A stretch of DNA of 64,000 bases, taken from Membranipora membranacea (Eukaryota; Bryozoa; Gymnolaemata; Cheilostomatida; Membraniporidae). This document shows, piece by piece, positions 1 to 12,500 of this stretch (positions are counted from its first letter, which is position 1; each line of letters starts with the position of its first letter). The stretch covers positions 11,487,501 through 11,551,500 of the forward strand of contig OU612070.1 in NCBI GenBank assembly GCA_914767715.1, read 5' to 3'. The notes beneath the pieces were generated by a model, which saw only the letters and a list, made by a program, of their open reading frames with translations, made no database searches and was not told where the DNA came from. The position numbers and the translations under genes are program-made.

Positions 1-977
1 TCAGTATGCAAGAAGGTTTAGATGTAAATAATAATTACCAGAGAGATAGATGTCGAGTGTGTCTGTCAGTATGTCCAGGTGAGAGTATGAATGGAATGGA
101 TTGGATACCAATGGTGTGTGTTAAGTGTGTAACCTTGTTAGGTCATATAAGTGAGCTAGTTAGTTGTAATGGCCAGTTGACCATCTGTATGTATGCTCGA
201 TATATGTAGTGGAATACCACCAGCCATGGGTTTTCCCGGCTAAGCCGATGGCATCCCAGAATGCCAGTCAGGGTTTTCCGACTATGTGTCAGCGACAGCC
301 CAGAACGCGCCAGTCCCCAGAGCTGTGCCAATGGTTTGACCCTACCTTTTCCAAGTTACAACTTAAATAGTGTGCTATTGTGCTAGTTGGAGGAGATAAT
401 GACTGGAATAAATACAGTTGAGAATAGCATACAGTAATTATGATGATGACTCAGTAGCTATCAATGCAGAAAGCCTTAGTTGAGTGTAATAATATTTTAA
501 TTACTGCAGGTTGTGCGTAAAAGTATCTCAAGCTGATGCTACTAGGTTGTGCAAGCAGTACTAATAAGTAGTAGAGTAGGTAGCGCTAGCAAGGAGTGCT
601 AAAAGACAAATCATATATGAATAATAATATACATGTATGATTTGTTATAATATTATAATTAATATATATACTAGAGGCCTACTAGTAAGTAAGCTACTTA
701 GTGTAGTTAGTAGCCTGTACTGTAGGTACAGTAACAGTAGTCTTACTCTTAGATCTAGCTCGTACTCACTTTTGCACCTATGGAGAGTAGAAGATTAGCC
801 TTTCTAGAATGATTCCTGAATACTTTCAGCCTTCTGTTACATCCTCAATGCTAGGCCTAACATCATATGTTTTATCACTGATAACAGGTGGCTCTCCAAT
901 CAAAAAACATGGACCTTCATTTTGGATTTTAATCTTTGCATTACATGTTAGACCAGTCCCATAAATTGACCTGGAAT
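1..977. other. Left flank, no gene seen
   Basis: AT-rich sequence outside the duplicated unit. I see no exon with a convincing reading frame and splice sites, and no match to the rest of the window. Short ORFs on both strands look like chance. Alignment with the second unit begins near 981. Confidence 0.5.
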
Positions 978-1221
978 TATGTAGCCTCTGTTTCACAGAA
1001 ATTTGAGATGTTTTTACTGTTTATATCATATCATAATCCTTGGCTCAAATCTATAATTCAAAGCTATTTGTCATGACTCAATTATTAACTTTTCCGACTA
1101 TTCAGTTTTTGTATTGTGAAGTGTAATTGGTCAAAACTGTGAAAACGCCTTTCATTGGACGAATGAAGTCCAAACTCGGTTTGTAGAGGCACCTATGGCT
1201 CAGATTATTGGACCTTGGAAA

Positions 1222-2248
1222 CATGGGCCCCTGGGACTTACATGTCAATACTTTGCCAATGTCCACTATCAACCACCCAAGAAACACCAAACAGGGTAAG
1301 ACACAAATTTTTTTTTTACAACCTACCTTGAAATCTCTCACACTAACTCACTCATCCTTCCTCTTTCATTTGCTTCAGGTTTGAAGTTTCCATTACAAAA
1401 TAAAGTACACCTATGCTGTAGTATGTTGGATAGGCCCTGGGGGCCGATGTCAGGGAGACATGCCCCAATGGACCTATGACAGTTGTGTAACACAAGGCCT
1501 TTTGTTTGGTGAACAAAGGAGTACAATGGCAGGCAAAGGGTGCTTGTCTGAATGCATGCTGGGGCGCGTGTATGCTAGGCTCAGCTCTCTACTTTTGCTA
1601 CACTCATTTGTGGGTATACACAATCCACCCGCTGCTACGATATGTAGGAACCATTGGTAAAGGGTATTTCACAACTGTACTTTATTTTGTAATGTCTAGC
1701 ACAAACAGAGCTGACTTTATGGACCAGAGAGAAAAATACTTCTACAAAATTCACAAAAACCTGAGTAGGCTGAAATGGCTGCATGAGTATTGACATCCCA
1801 CATGATTATTGTACTTTTTTTTTCATTTCACTAAATCGGTTCTTTTTACACTCATATATGATTTCTCATAGTTTATTAGAAGCTTAAAAATTAATAAATA
1901 TAATTTAGAACTCATATAAGAGTGTAAAAAGAACCAATTTAGTGAAATAGAAAAAAAAGTTCAATAATCATGTGGGGATGTCAATACTCATGCAGCCATT
2001 TCAGCCTACTCAGGTTTTTGTGAATATTGTAGAAGTATTTTTTTCTCTGGTCCATAAAGTCAGCTCTGTTTGTGCTAGAAACTTAAAACCTGAAGCAAAT
2101 GAGAGAGGAAGGATGAGTGAGTTAGTGTGAGAGATTTCAAGGTAGGTTGTAAACAAAAAAATTTTGTGTCTTACCCTGTGTGGTGTTTTTTGGGTGGTTG
2201 ATAGTGGACATTGGCAAAGTAAAGACATGTAAGTCCCAGGGGCCCATG
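1222..2248. mobile_element. hAT-like fold-back element with 8-bp TSD
   Basis: The 1,027 bp element begins CATGGGCCCCTGGG and ends with the inverted sequence. It is flanked by a perfect 8 bp duplication, CTTGGAAA, at 1214-1221 and 2249-2256. The other unit has a single uninterrupted CTTGGAAA near 41,460, which is the empty site. The two halves form a near-complete inverted repeat around a centre near 1,870, so the transcript or single strand would fold into a long hairpin. It has no transposase ORF. An 8 bp target duplication is characteristic of the hAT superfamily; the assignment rests on that plus the terminal inverted repeats. Confidence 0.85.
1391..1694. mobile_element. 304 bp TIR element nested in the hAT-like element
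   Basis: It has perfect 18 bp inverted termini, starting CATTACAAAATAAAGTAC. It interrupts only the left arm of the surrounding fold-back element. The right arm keeps the uninterrupted sequence, whose complement reads AAGTTTCTAGC. The junctions read TTTC-element-TCTAGC, so the target duplication appears to be TC. There is no coding capacity. The superfamily is not assigned. Confidence 0.75.
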
Positions 2249-2256
2249 CTTGGAAA

Positions 2257-3107
2257 GCTGGTGTGTGGCACCATGATTGTTGTTACACACACCTGTAGTA
2301 GTGCATAATGATATTTTCACATCAAGAATAACAATGAATTGGACAGGAATAAATACAGACACAAAGTAAAATGATAATAATGCAGTCAGTGATCGAGTGA
2401 TGGCATCCTCAAGAATGTCTTTCACTTTGTCCTGACTGAAGTGATGGTGACTTGATTTGATACCCAACTTTTTATGAATGTTGTTCTACTTTTATTGCCA
2501 TACTGCATTGTTGTAATTGTATTGCTCTGAGTTATGTCATGTCATGTATCATGGATGATCTGCACAAGGAGTGAAAGGGAGGAACCTTGGTTTGACTGCC
2601 TCCCCCTTCCCATCTCCAGATAACAGCTCCGTCAATAAATAACCCAACCAATTGCAACATTACAGTGAAAGTCAAGTTCTGTATGTCCCGGCTATGGGCA
2701 GTAGCCAGTTCGATGAAAAATTCATTGTAAAGGGTTTGTTGGTGCAACCCATGCTGTGTGCTAAGACATAATTTAGGTACTGAGTCTGATCAAACACTGG
2801 GGCATGTGCTGTATGGGACATGTCTTGCACTTAGAGCACTCATGCAGCCCCTACTACAGCAACAACTGTAAGACATATCCCATTCAACCCCTGCCACTCG
2901 TCTAACAACACTCGTTGCCAGCGACGGTTTTTAGTGCCCATTCAGAACAGCATAATCATTTGTAATGAAACATACCTACCAGCACTTAATCTACTGTGAC
3001 TGTCTAGCGTAGGTAAAGCTGAAACTGTGCACATACCTTTGATTTGAACCCAATTTTATTTTAGGTACTCCTTGGAGCAAGCCAAGATTGTGCGCTCCGT
3101 ACTTATA
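2257..3107 (+). promoter_or_regulatory. Conserved 5' region of CCDC97 copy 1
   Basis: This is the stretch between the hAT-like element and the first coding exon. From about 2,520 onward it is almost identical to 41,730-42,315 in unit 2, far closer than the introns further on. A pyrimidine-rich tract ending TTTTATTTTAG at about 3,054-3,064 looks like a splice acceptor, so the coding exon probably starts at 3065 with 5' UTR and a non-coding first exon lies upstream. I could not locate that first exon or a TATA box. Confidence 0.4.
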
Positions 3108-6100
3108 ATGGCTGAAGACGATTTGGAGTGTACATGTCCTGACCAAGCTGATTTACACAAACTACTATCCTTTGTCTCTGTCCAGCCCGATGCCTTCTTT
3201 GGTAACGAGCAGAGAGGGGCTCTAACCTTGACCCTTGGACAAAAGTCTATGTATGCTCACAACGTACTTCACACATCTAAGGAAAAATTTATAACACAAT
3301 ATGGACAGTTTCTGACACCTAATTTTCTCAGCTATTTCACCCAGAATTATGATGGTAGGCCTAGCAAATGTGTAGGAAAAATTATTAATGAAGTCAACCT
3401 ACTTATGTTCTCAGAACCCTGTCTGTGACCTCTTGCATTTGCAATCATATTGTTGTTAGTAATCTACTAGCCGAGATCAAACTCATGCAGTTGCAGGAAT
3501 AGGGATACATGGTCAAGAGTAATTATAAAGAAAAACAAGTGTTGGACACTAAAATAATCAAACTGTCAAATTCTCCTCCCTGTGTATTGTTTCAAATCGA
3601 GTAAATATCCTTCACCCATAATTATCCCTGCGACAATACAAAGTGTCTGTGCTTACCATAAGTGTAACACCTCAAATATTTTTTTTTTACTGCAGGTGAC
3701 AACAATTTCATGTATCTCGTAAAACTGGTCCAGAAAGAAACCAGGAAACAAACCCAGAGGGTCAAAAATCGGCGCTTCACTGCAATGAAGGACCTTCTAG
3801 CTGATGGTGAATATTTCTGTGATGAGCAAATGAAGAGCAGAGATCCACTACTGTATGAACAGGTATTGTAGTGATAATATTTCAAATAATTAAATTATTT
3901 ACCCGTAGCTTCTGTAGTCGTGTATAGACATTTGAAAATGGCGTGAAGTTAACCTTTGATACTACAAATAGCATTGCAAACAGGGTTATAACGAGGAAAT
4001 ATTACAAATTTGCAAAACAATTAACCTTCAAGCACAAACATCAAGGCTGAGAATGATGGCCATAGCAATCAACCTTCAATATAGTATACCTTTATGCCTC
4101 CTTTATTAATCCAGCGCGGCTACAATGAAATTCAGTTAATAATATCAGTCCTCAATATAATGTTATTATGTCAAAAAGTTTGACAGCAAATGTTACTTTC
4201 CTCATTGAAATACAAATATACAATGAATTGGTAGTTGCATATCAAAGCAGTTAATCATTTGTGTATCTTCAATACAACTTTCCCTCAATTAGAAGAAAAT
4301 TAAGTTTCTAGATAGCTGAAGACTTAGTGTCACAAACACTGCACTATGAAACAGCTACACTTTCCATAATGGGTTAAGTTAAGAGATGGGTACCAAAAAC
4401 CAATTGTGGGCTTAGAGTGATGGGCTAATTTATACTTGATTGTTTCATCACTCTACTGTTTATGTCTTTGTTGAAGATACTGGTGTATCTGAGTGATAGC
4501 CATGAACTTAATTATTAAGCCTAGTAAATTATTGCTTCGTCTTTGGCAATCACCAACATTTTGTGGTCAGAGTTTTGGTTGACACTCACTGTGCTTAATT
4601 TTGTTTGCAGATGGTTGGTCAATATTTAACAGATGACGAGATCAAGATACAATCAGATAATCTGCTGAGGGCACATGACGGGTTTTCTACAATGCTTCTA
4701 GAACAGATTGATGCCAGGGGTTTGTAAGAAATAATACTGCGATACTATAAATATGTGTGATCGAAATTTGATGGTATCACTAATTATGTCAATTTGATTT
4801 GAAGAGTTGGTAGTTTTTCCCCTCTGTATGAACAAATCCAACTCTCTGTGCATAACTAATTTATACTATTTACATTTTTGGGGCTCACTTTATTGCCTCA
4901 TCACTATCGTATACTATATATATTTTTTTTTTATAAATATAATTGGTATAATAGTAATATTATATACTCTATATAGGTATTGGTATATACTCAATGATAC
5001 CCATTATCAAGTATTCACTGTATGCATCCTTCACAAAATACTTTGAAAATTAATTTTGTTTGAATCATGCTGTCAGTAATCGACATAGATTTGTACCATA
5101 CAGGCAATGGGGAGTTATATAATAGACAGATGTCAGCACAAGAGATGGCCATGGAGGAGGAGGATTCTGATAGTGATGAGTCCGAACTGGAGGATAATGA
5201 CGGTATGTATAAATAGTCCCGTGGCGTGGCAGCCTTTGCAAAATGTGGCTAGAAATGCAACTTCATATACGAATGTGGGCGGTTAGGGTTTGACAGTTGT
5301 TTCTGGTAGAGTTTTTCGAGCAGATGGCAATGGCAATATTGCACCTTACATTATGTTGCACCATAAACGGCTAGTTGTCAAAAACGCAGCTGGCAATAGG
5401 GAAAGTGATCAAAAAATGATTACATATTTTCCAAACATCCAAGATCTGAAAGACCATCTCATAATAAGTGGATCGAAATTGTTTTCATGGGTCTGTTATC
5501 AATAATAGCCAAGAGACGGATTGCAATACCCCCTTATATTACCTGTAAATCACTATCATCAAAAGTTAAACTACTTTTTCAATGTTGCTACCGCCTGGAT
5601 AAATGGCTTTGGATGTTCTATACGTCTGATTTTTTTATGGAGCTTTGTATTGACTGGCCGGCAAATGCTTGGCTCAAAAAGGTTTAAATTTTGGAAATGA
5701 AATTGGCCAATTGTTTGTATTCAATCAATGTATGTTGCCATTGAGCCAACTACCCAAATCTATCCGCTCCCTAAAATTAAGTTTATGCCGGAGGGTTTTT
5801 TTTGTTTTTTTTTAACTTTATTGGCATGATTTTCATTCGGTGATTAAAATCTAGCAAAATATTACATCTGTGAGTTCAAAACCTTTGAGACATACAGCGT
5901 ACTCTTAACTTCTAAATAATTTGGTCCGATAATGTTGAAGCTTTATGGTTAAACCACTAGGTGGCTCAATATTACTTATGCAACACATTATTCTCTGATT
6001 CTTTACCTCCGAAATGATATGCTTCTTAAAAAAATTGATCCACTCTAAGTGCATTATATATCTATCGCAGTAGAGGCCTTCCTAAAAACGCTCGCATAAA

Positions 6101-8842
6101 ATTAACGCTGAAAAGGGTGTGATATTTGATGTCACAGAGCTGTTAGTGCGCTGTGTTGATAGAAATTCCTCAACAACTTTAGCTAAATAGGTCACGCATC
6201 AACATCTTTGTTGACTACACACAGTATCCTAGTGGATGCGGTTTTCTCTACATGGCCAATGTTTTATAATCTTTGACAAGGCTCTCCCCGCATATATCAT
6301 CACATTGCTGTCAAAACAAACATTATTGTGGCTCATAATAAATTACCTCATGATGATGATCGCAAAATATGCTCATCGTATAAACATCCATTACAGGAAT
6401 GATACAAGCCCCAATTCACAAAGCCAGAGTTTATTAGCTACGATCAATTTGTCAATTATTCAACACACATTATTAAATTCACGATCCTTAGTTTTGTGCA
6501 AAATATTTCAATGGCAATAATGTCGTCAGATAACTCATGTAAGTGACAGATCTGTTGATTCAGAGAATGAAGCTTCTGGGGCCATTCTGGAGGAATAGGG
6601 CAGGCAACTGATGGTGAAGGAATAGGTTTCTTCCCAAGAACTGACCGTGGAAGACATGCATGTAGAGGTAGGCTTGTTTCTCAAGCAGAAAGACAATAAT
6701 ATTTCAATGGACATTACAATAATTGATGACAAATGGATTTTGATTTACATAATCAGCAATAATTTGTGTAAATAAAAATGTGGTTGATTTTCTGGCTATT
6801 TAAACAAATAAAAAGAATCTTTGTCACAGTTAGCCGCAGCACAGTATTTTTTTGATTTACCTCGGCACGCCATCTACCCAGAACATTATTTAGAACTTTA
6901 TCATCACATAGAATATTTGTCTGCTGATAAAGTTGGATCAATTAAAAATCTCCAAATATAAAATATACAATGGATGGCAAACAGCAGGTCCTCACCGAAA
7001 GTTTTTAGTAAAGTTCACATTATTATACATAACGGCACGCAGGCACACTGATAAGCTTGTCAGTTTCAAGAATGTGAGAACAGTAACACAGTTAATGTCT
7101 AAAGCTTTACCTAAAGTCTAAAGCTAAAACAAATTGGAATGCTAAGGTCTAAAAATTCTTGATCTCCTTTCCGTCGTCACCCTATTTTCACCAACTTCGT
7201 GCAGCCGATGACTCAGCTATCGCTCAATTATTTTATTATCTGACCTGCGTCTTACCTCAGTTTATAGCATGTGTCATTTATTCTCAATCGAACACACACA
7301 CACCGCCGTGCTTGTTGTAGTATAAAATTCCAAGTTTGTTTACTTAGCCAGTGGATTTCAGTGGGGTATTGTACCCAATGGGGGCCTTTCATAAAATACC
7401 TTACTACACAATATAGCCTTAGTTCAGTGCTCTGTGTTGACCTACATTTGCAGAAATCACACAATTAAGCAGACTTTTTGGACCATCATATCTCAAATTT
7501 GGGGATGGGGATGCCAGTGCCCTTCCATGAGGTTGCAATTGAGATGTGGATGCAAAGGCTCATAGTGGAAGATGAAAATCTGCACCATGGATTTTCTGCT
7601 GTATTGAATACAAGATAGCTCTGTTTGTTTTGATTTTACAATAGGCTGATCACTCAAACAGCTCTCTGACGTCACAAAACGTTAGTCTGGCTTGATGTGA
7701 GCGTTTTCGGGAAGGCCTCTACTGCGATAGATAAAAAATGCACTAAGAGTGGACCAATTTTCTAAAGAAGCACATCATTACGGAGCTGAAGAATAAGAGA
7801 ATAATTTGATGCATGAATAAAATTGAGCCACCTAGTTGTTTAAGTCCTAGATTTACTCACAATACTTGCTTAAACAATTAACGTTTCCACATTGTCTTAC
7901 CCTTGTACATGGCAAAATGGACTTTTCTATCTTATGACATCCACTTTATATTTGTCTAAGATCATACTGGTCCGTGGAAGTTATGTTCTCATATAAAGTG
8001 GCTGTACAGATACCAAGAATACAGCCTGTGTCAAAAACCTTCTTTGATCAGTTGGGGCGAGGAGAACAGAGCTTTGTGTCCTTCAAATGGTCAAAGTTTG
8101 TTAATACAGGCTACTGATATGAGTGCTGATTTTCCATAAAATATATTTATTGTTGAGATGCCATTGACTATTTCTTTGTGTCGGCTTAGAAGTTTCTCAG
8201 GCTTGCATGAATTTATCAAGTTTGTATTTCCAGGCCCTACACCAGGCGAGAAAATGGCGCTGAGGGAAGAATTCCTTCACACTATGCAGGAAAGGTTTCT
8301 ATCTGGACAAGACAAAGAGTTTGACTATAGGTTTGTAGCAAGGGCTGTTTTTTATCGGACATAATTTACTCAAATGTCAATATGTCAACATGATTTCATA
8401 CATTTCCTTGATAATCTGCATGCTGCTAGCACTAAGGTCTCGATACATAACTCATGCAAACCTACTGAAGTTTTGATCTGTGCAGTATGAGTTAGGACTA
8501 GCTCCTGATCTTCAAAATGATTCCAATCAAAAGCAATTCAAGATACTTAGAATGAAAATAAGACTGAATTAAAAATTGGATGCTACAAAAAAGTCTTTGG
8601 CCCTCGCTCTCCATAGTCTTCAGCAAATTGAAAAGAACACCAAATATGATGACATCACATCTATTCTATTTGTCTCTTGTATTTTCAGCACGGTTGATGA
8701 GAACACAAAGTATGACGACATCACACAGGAGACACGTGACGCTGAGGATGAGTATTTTGATGGGACAAGTGATGAGGGGGCCGATGAGTCACAAGCAGAG
8801 GTTACAGAGTCGAGTTTGGCTCCTGATGAGTATGATTACTAG
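3108..8842 (+). CDS. CCDC97: CCDC97-like protein, copy 1 (six coding exons)
   Basis: Exons 3108-3354, 3696-3862, 4611-4719, 5104-5202, 8234-8330 and 8689-8842 join in frame to 290 residues (human CCDC97 is somewhat over 340). The family signature is clear: exon 2 carries NRRFTAMKDLLADGEYF followed by LLYEQ, exon 3 opens GQYLTDDE, exon 4 is an acidic MEEEDSDSDESELE tract, exon 5 has REEFLHTMQERFLSGQD, and exon 6 has the tail DENTKYDD..EDEYFD. The ATG at 3108 is the first in a frame closed by a stop at 3045; the acceptor at 3064 suggests 5' UTR in the same exon. CCDC97 is a conserved, poorly studied eukaryotic protein reported with SF3b/U2 splicing complexes; that role is family knowledge. A poly(A) signal AATAAA lies at 9342. 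The gene converges on the lectin gene. Confidence 0.9.
5203..5948. other. Unit-1-specific intron sequence of unknown origin
   Basis: The matching intron of unit 2 has only about 50 bp between the exon 4 donor and the place where the two units realign (near 7,844 and 46,411). This 746 bp stretch has no counterpart there. It has a 71-codon open frame (5,290-5,505) without recognisable motifs. It adjoins the TTAA-flanked element. I cannot tell an insertion in unit 1 from a deletion in unit 2. Confidence 0.5.
5953..7839. mobile_element. TTAA-flanked long-TIR DNA transposon in CCDC97 intron 4
   Basis: The 1,887 bp element has inverted termini of roughly 150-200 bp that start AC(C/A)ACTAGGTGGCTCAAT. 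It is flanked on both sides by TTAA (5949-5952 and 7840-7843). The arms share a conserved block, TCTATCGCAGTAGAGGCCTT, near 6,060 and in inverted form near 7,710. TTAA targets are typical of piggyBac and Kolobok families. I found no intact transposase frame inside, so it is probably non-autonomous or decayed. It is absent from the 439 bp equivalent intron of unit 2. Confidence 0.75.
8621..8660 (+). repeat. Decayed copy of the exon 6 start inside CCDC97 intron 5 (copy 1)
   Basis: Forty bases ending at 8660 resemble the acceptor and first part of exon 6 at 8685-8725, including a CAG|C junction followed by GAACAC, TATGA and GACATCACA. One base is missing relative to the exon, so it would not splice in frame. 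The same relic is present in unit 2, so it predates the large duplication. Confidence 0.6.
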
Positions 8843-9562
8843 GAGGAGAATACAGTTTCCGTAGTCTGAGTCTGTAGTCTCGTTAGAGAGTCTAAGAGGA
8901 CTGGATTGGTATGCTGTTTGATCGTATATAGCGCCATAGCAGTAAAGAGCATGCACATACATCATGCTCCAGGTCATAATTGGTAATATGTGAGGCTTCT
9001 AGGTGAGACGTATATGATGCGAGGCAGAAAGGAGCACGCAGTGTCTGTACTTTTAAGTTGATACTTTTTTATTGGCTGAATAGTTTTTCCAAATGTATAT
9101 GGGAAAATGACTTATTTCTGCGATTGGCAACACAAAACAAACAAAAATATGAGATGAATGTGGATTATTTGGTATATCGTTCTGGTGGTTTGAAATGTTT
9201 GATGTAGGCCTACTTACTGTGATATTAACATGATTATGCCATACTGATACAAGTGTTTGGTCTTTTGACAGCAAATGCTGTAGGTTCCGACGCTTTATTT
9301 CAAAACAACTGTTATGACCACTAGATGTATCTACTCTTTTAAATAAAATGAATATAGTGTATATTATTTGTGTATAAAACTATTTTTGTTACACTTACAG
9401 TTAAAATTAAACAATTCTATAATCAAAAATATCCTAATAATACCTCTCAATTGAAATGCTATTCCTTGACTATGACTATGAGGATAAAATCGGCATTTTT
9501 GTGGGCACCCCATTTAGCCATCTCCTTGATTCAGTATTTAGTATTTGAGTGTTGGTCTCCTC
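8843..9562. other. Convergent 3' region between CCDC97 and lectin genes, unit 1
   Basis: This 720 bp intergenic stretch holds both 3' ends. On the plus strand AATAAA occurs at 9342-9347. On the minus strand an AATAAA complement lies at 9294-9299, so the two transcripts may overlap at their ends. No further gene is visible. Confidence 0.5.
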
Positions 9563-12500
9563 TCAAGACATCTCACAGACGAATGGTCTCTTTGGACCAC
9601 ATCCAATGTCATTCATCTTTGTTCTGTATTTGATTTCAGCACAAAACTCTTTGTTCTCTGAATAAAGAATTTGACAAAACGCATGATAAACTGATAACAT
9701 ACGCTAATTGTCAGCTTGAACAGCCAATTCGCAAGTTATCAACTCATTCCTCCAATATAGCTGTCTGTGTCAAGTAGAAGCCAGTTGTGAGGATAGCACT
9801 TAGTGATAAATGTACTGTATGTTGTCGCAGAGAAAGGATAATTTACTCATTGATGTTGTCATGTACATAATAACATCAATGGAGTAGGATGTGGCTCAGT
9901 TGGTTAGAGCGCCAGTCTTCAGCACGAAAGTGTTGAAGGTTGTGGGCTCGAATCCCACTACAGTCCACTGACTGCTGCGGATTGTTGAACCCCCTGGTGT
10001 GCTCCGACCTGCCTAAAAACTCAGAGCAAATTGGCGCAGCCATTGCGGCCTCGCCCTTATGGCACCTCTATCTCGCAACCCATTCTTAGGGATGAGGTGA
10101 GTGATAAAACCTTGCGATTTTAACCAACATGTTTAACCAACCAACAATGTGCAATTTGGTGTGATGAGATTTGAGTACAGGAATTGCATAGCGCTATCAA
10201 ATTGTTACCAGATTGATATGCTACCTGACAGGTCTGTGATAAAGTGTTGTTGTGGTACTACCCAGATTTATTCATCGACTTTTTTATGTCATGTCTTTGG
10301 AATCAATCAATAGGATAGGTCAAGCAGTATCCCATAATGCATTTCTCTAGGATTTTAAGGATATTATTGACGGGATTGGCCCGATAACCTGGGAACATTT
10401 TCTAATTTTTTTTGTGTGGAATGGTTGATACTATTGATCTCCATTTGTACAAACTTACGAAAGTTGTTAGGCTCATCCTTGACCCAGTAAGCAGTATCAA
10501 GAGGCACTTTCGGGCCAACATTGTGCGGTTGAGCAGTGTCTGTTGAGTAGACCCAGAAAAATTGTCCATTTACTCTCCGCGCGCCAATCCACAAATTTAC
10601 AGGTACTGTAAAAACCGATAAGAATGACAATAATAATAAAAAGGATGATAGTAGAAATCAGTCTTTGCTGCAAAATATTACTGCCTAATGGGAGTTGCCC
10701 CCTTTTATTTCCGGAAAGAAAATATGCTGTCTTGGTCACTCTGTCAGTTCCTGCATTCATTTGACAAATAGAAAACAAATGTAGTGCCTGAATTGATTTA
10801 AAACTGTCAAAGCATAATGACATTGGTGAAGGACACAATAAACTGTATTTATTATTTACCACCCGGCTGACATTCTTGAGCTCATTAATCTGTTAGCTTT
10901 GCCTTTGTCTCAATAAAGTTAATATATTAGCTGGACCTTCAACTGCAGGGACCAGAAATTTGTAAAGATTGTATTATGTCCTAGGACATTCTTACTCACT
11001 TTCTGTGCCCATGGATTCTTTAAGCAGTCTTTTCATTTCAGACAGTTCCAGTTTGGTCTCAAAAGTAACGAGATGCGCGCCAGTAGACATACAAGTTCTC
11101 ATAGCTTCGCTCCATGTTTTTGGGGTGGAGTGAAATTTATAAAAACTTTGTCCATGTGTGAAGTCAGTATCTGAATAACATATTAAGACTAAGGTGAGAT
11201 AAATTTGAATAAAAATGGATTAAATAGTACCTGAATGTTTAAAGATTTCATCCTTTTCGGATCGTACCTCGCAAGTCAATCACTTTCATTGGATTTCTTG
11301 AAATAAGCATTTTAATAAAACTCTTTTTCTCTGCAATGACGACATATCTAAACGCTGAGATAGAATATGAAGATGTTCATTTTGATAGCCTGAGATCTGT
11401 TATTTCTTATTTGACCAATTTAATTATTATTATTATTAATTATTATTTAATCAAAACTTGATATATAATTTGAGCAAGATCGGACATGCGATTGATCAGA
11501 AGGAACATACCGTGATATTTGTATATCATTTGCTGCATGTCATAAACCGTTAATCCGCTGGTCATGTCTTTTCCATTTATGCCTATAACATACAGCGACG
11601 CATAGTGTGAATGTACAAAACATCATTTATGATGATTCAATTATCGCAATATATGACATGGAATTAAGTTCCTCTGGGATGACATACAATTTTTCATAAG
11701 CAAGTTTGCAGCAATCCCACAATGCAACTTTTGTGGTAAATCCTCAAGGGAATCACGCCATTTGCTGTTTGCCGTCAATAATATAATGGCAGTTCCCCAC
11801 TTTCAATAGCAAAGAAGAATTAAAATGATGATGTTGAATTTCTTTGAGGTCAAATAAATGTCAAATTCTGCCAATCACCTACATCAATGTCTCAACTGTC
11901 GATGCGAAGTTAGAGGTGGACAACTCCCAACGAATATTGCCAAAACATTCATTTGATGACCATCCAAAGCTTGCCATAGGAAAGCTTGCAATGTGGAATA
12001 TTTCATACAACCGTGAATGGTGCTGTTCAACCAATACATTAACTCACCGTCAATACCAGGGATCCCATCTGTACCATTTATTCCTGGAATTCCATCAACC
12101 CCGTTAGAGCCAGGAATTCCATTGCTGCCATCTATCCCATCACGCCCATTTATACCATCTGTTCCATTGTACCCATCTCTTCCATCAAGACCGGGTGCAC
12201 CTCTGATACCACCTGAGATGAAAACAAAGCTTGAATACTATCAAAATTTCTAGATTACCCTACATTTAGGAAACTATAAAAACTCAACATTGTGCTCCCC
12301 TAGATTAGAGCGTGGAATTCTAGGTATTCAAATTGCATGGCCATGTCAGTCTCTCTCATTCCTGAATACGCTTGCTTATATCAATGTGTCTACATTCTCT
12401 CCATTATTTACTTGGACTTTAACACTGCGTCAGCAGACACCCGAACTTTGATTCTATAATTTGCTTATGTTTTGAGCGCATAAACAGTGATGCTAATATA

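Noticed and set aside
2532-2747. 71-codon minus-strand ORF conserved in both units (41,740-41,955)
   Set aside because: The DNA of this block is about 99% identical overall, so conservation of the frame carries no information. No splice or start context.
9887-9965. tRNA gene
   Set aside because: A and B boxes are present, but the acceptor stem and anticodon arm do not fold properly, and the sequence continues into a repeated SINE body seen again at 59,183.
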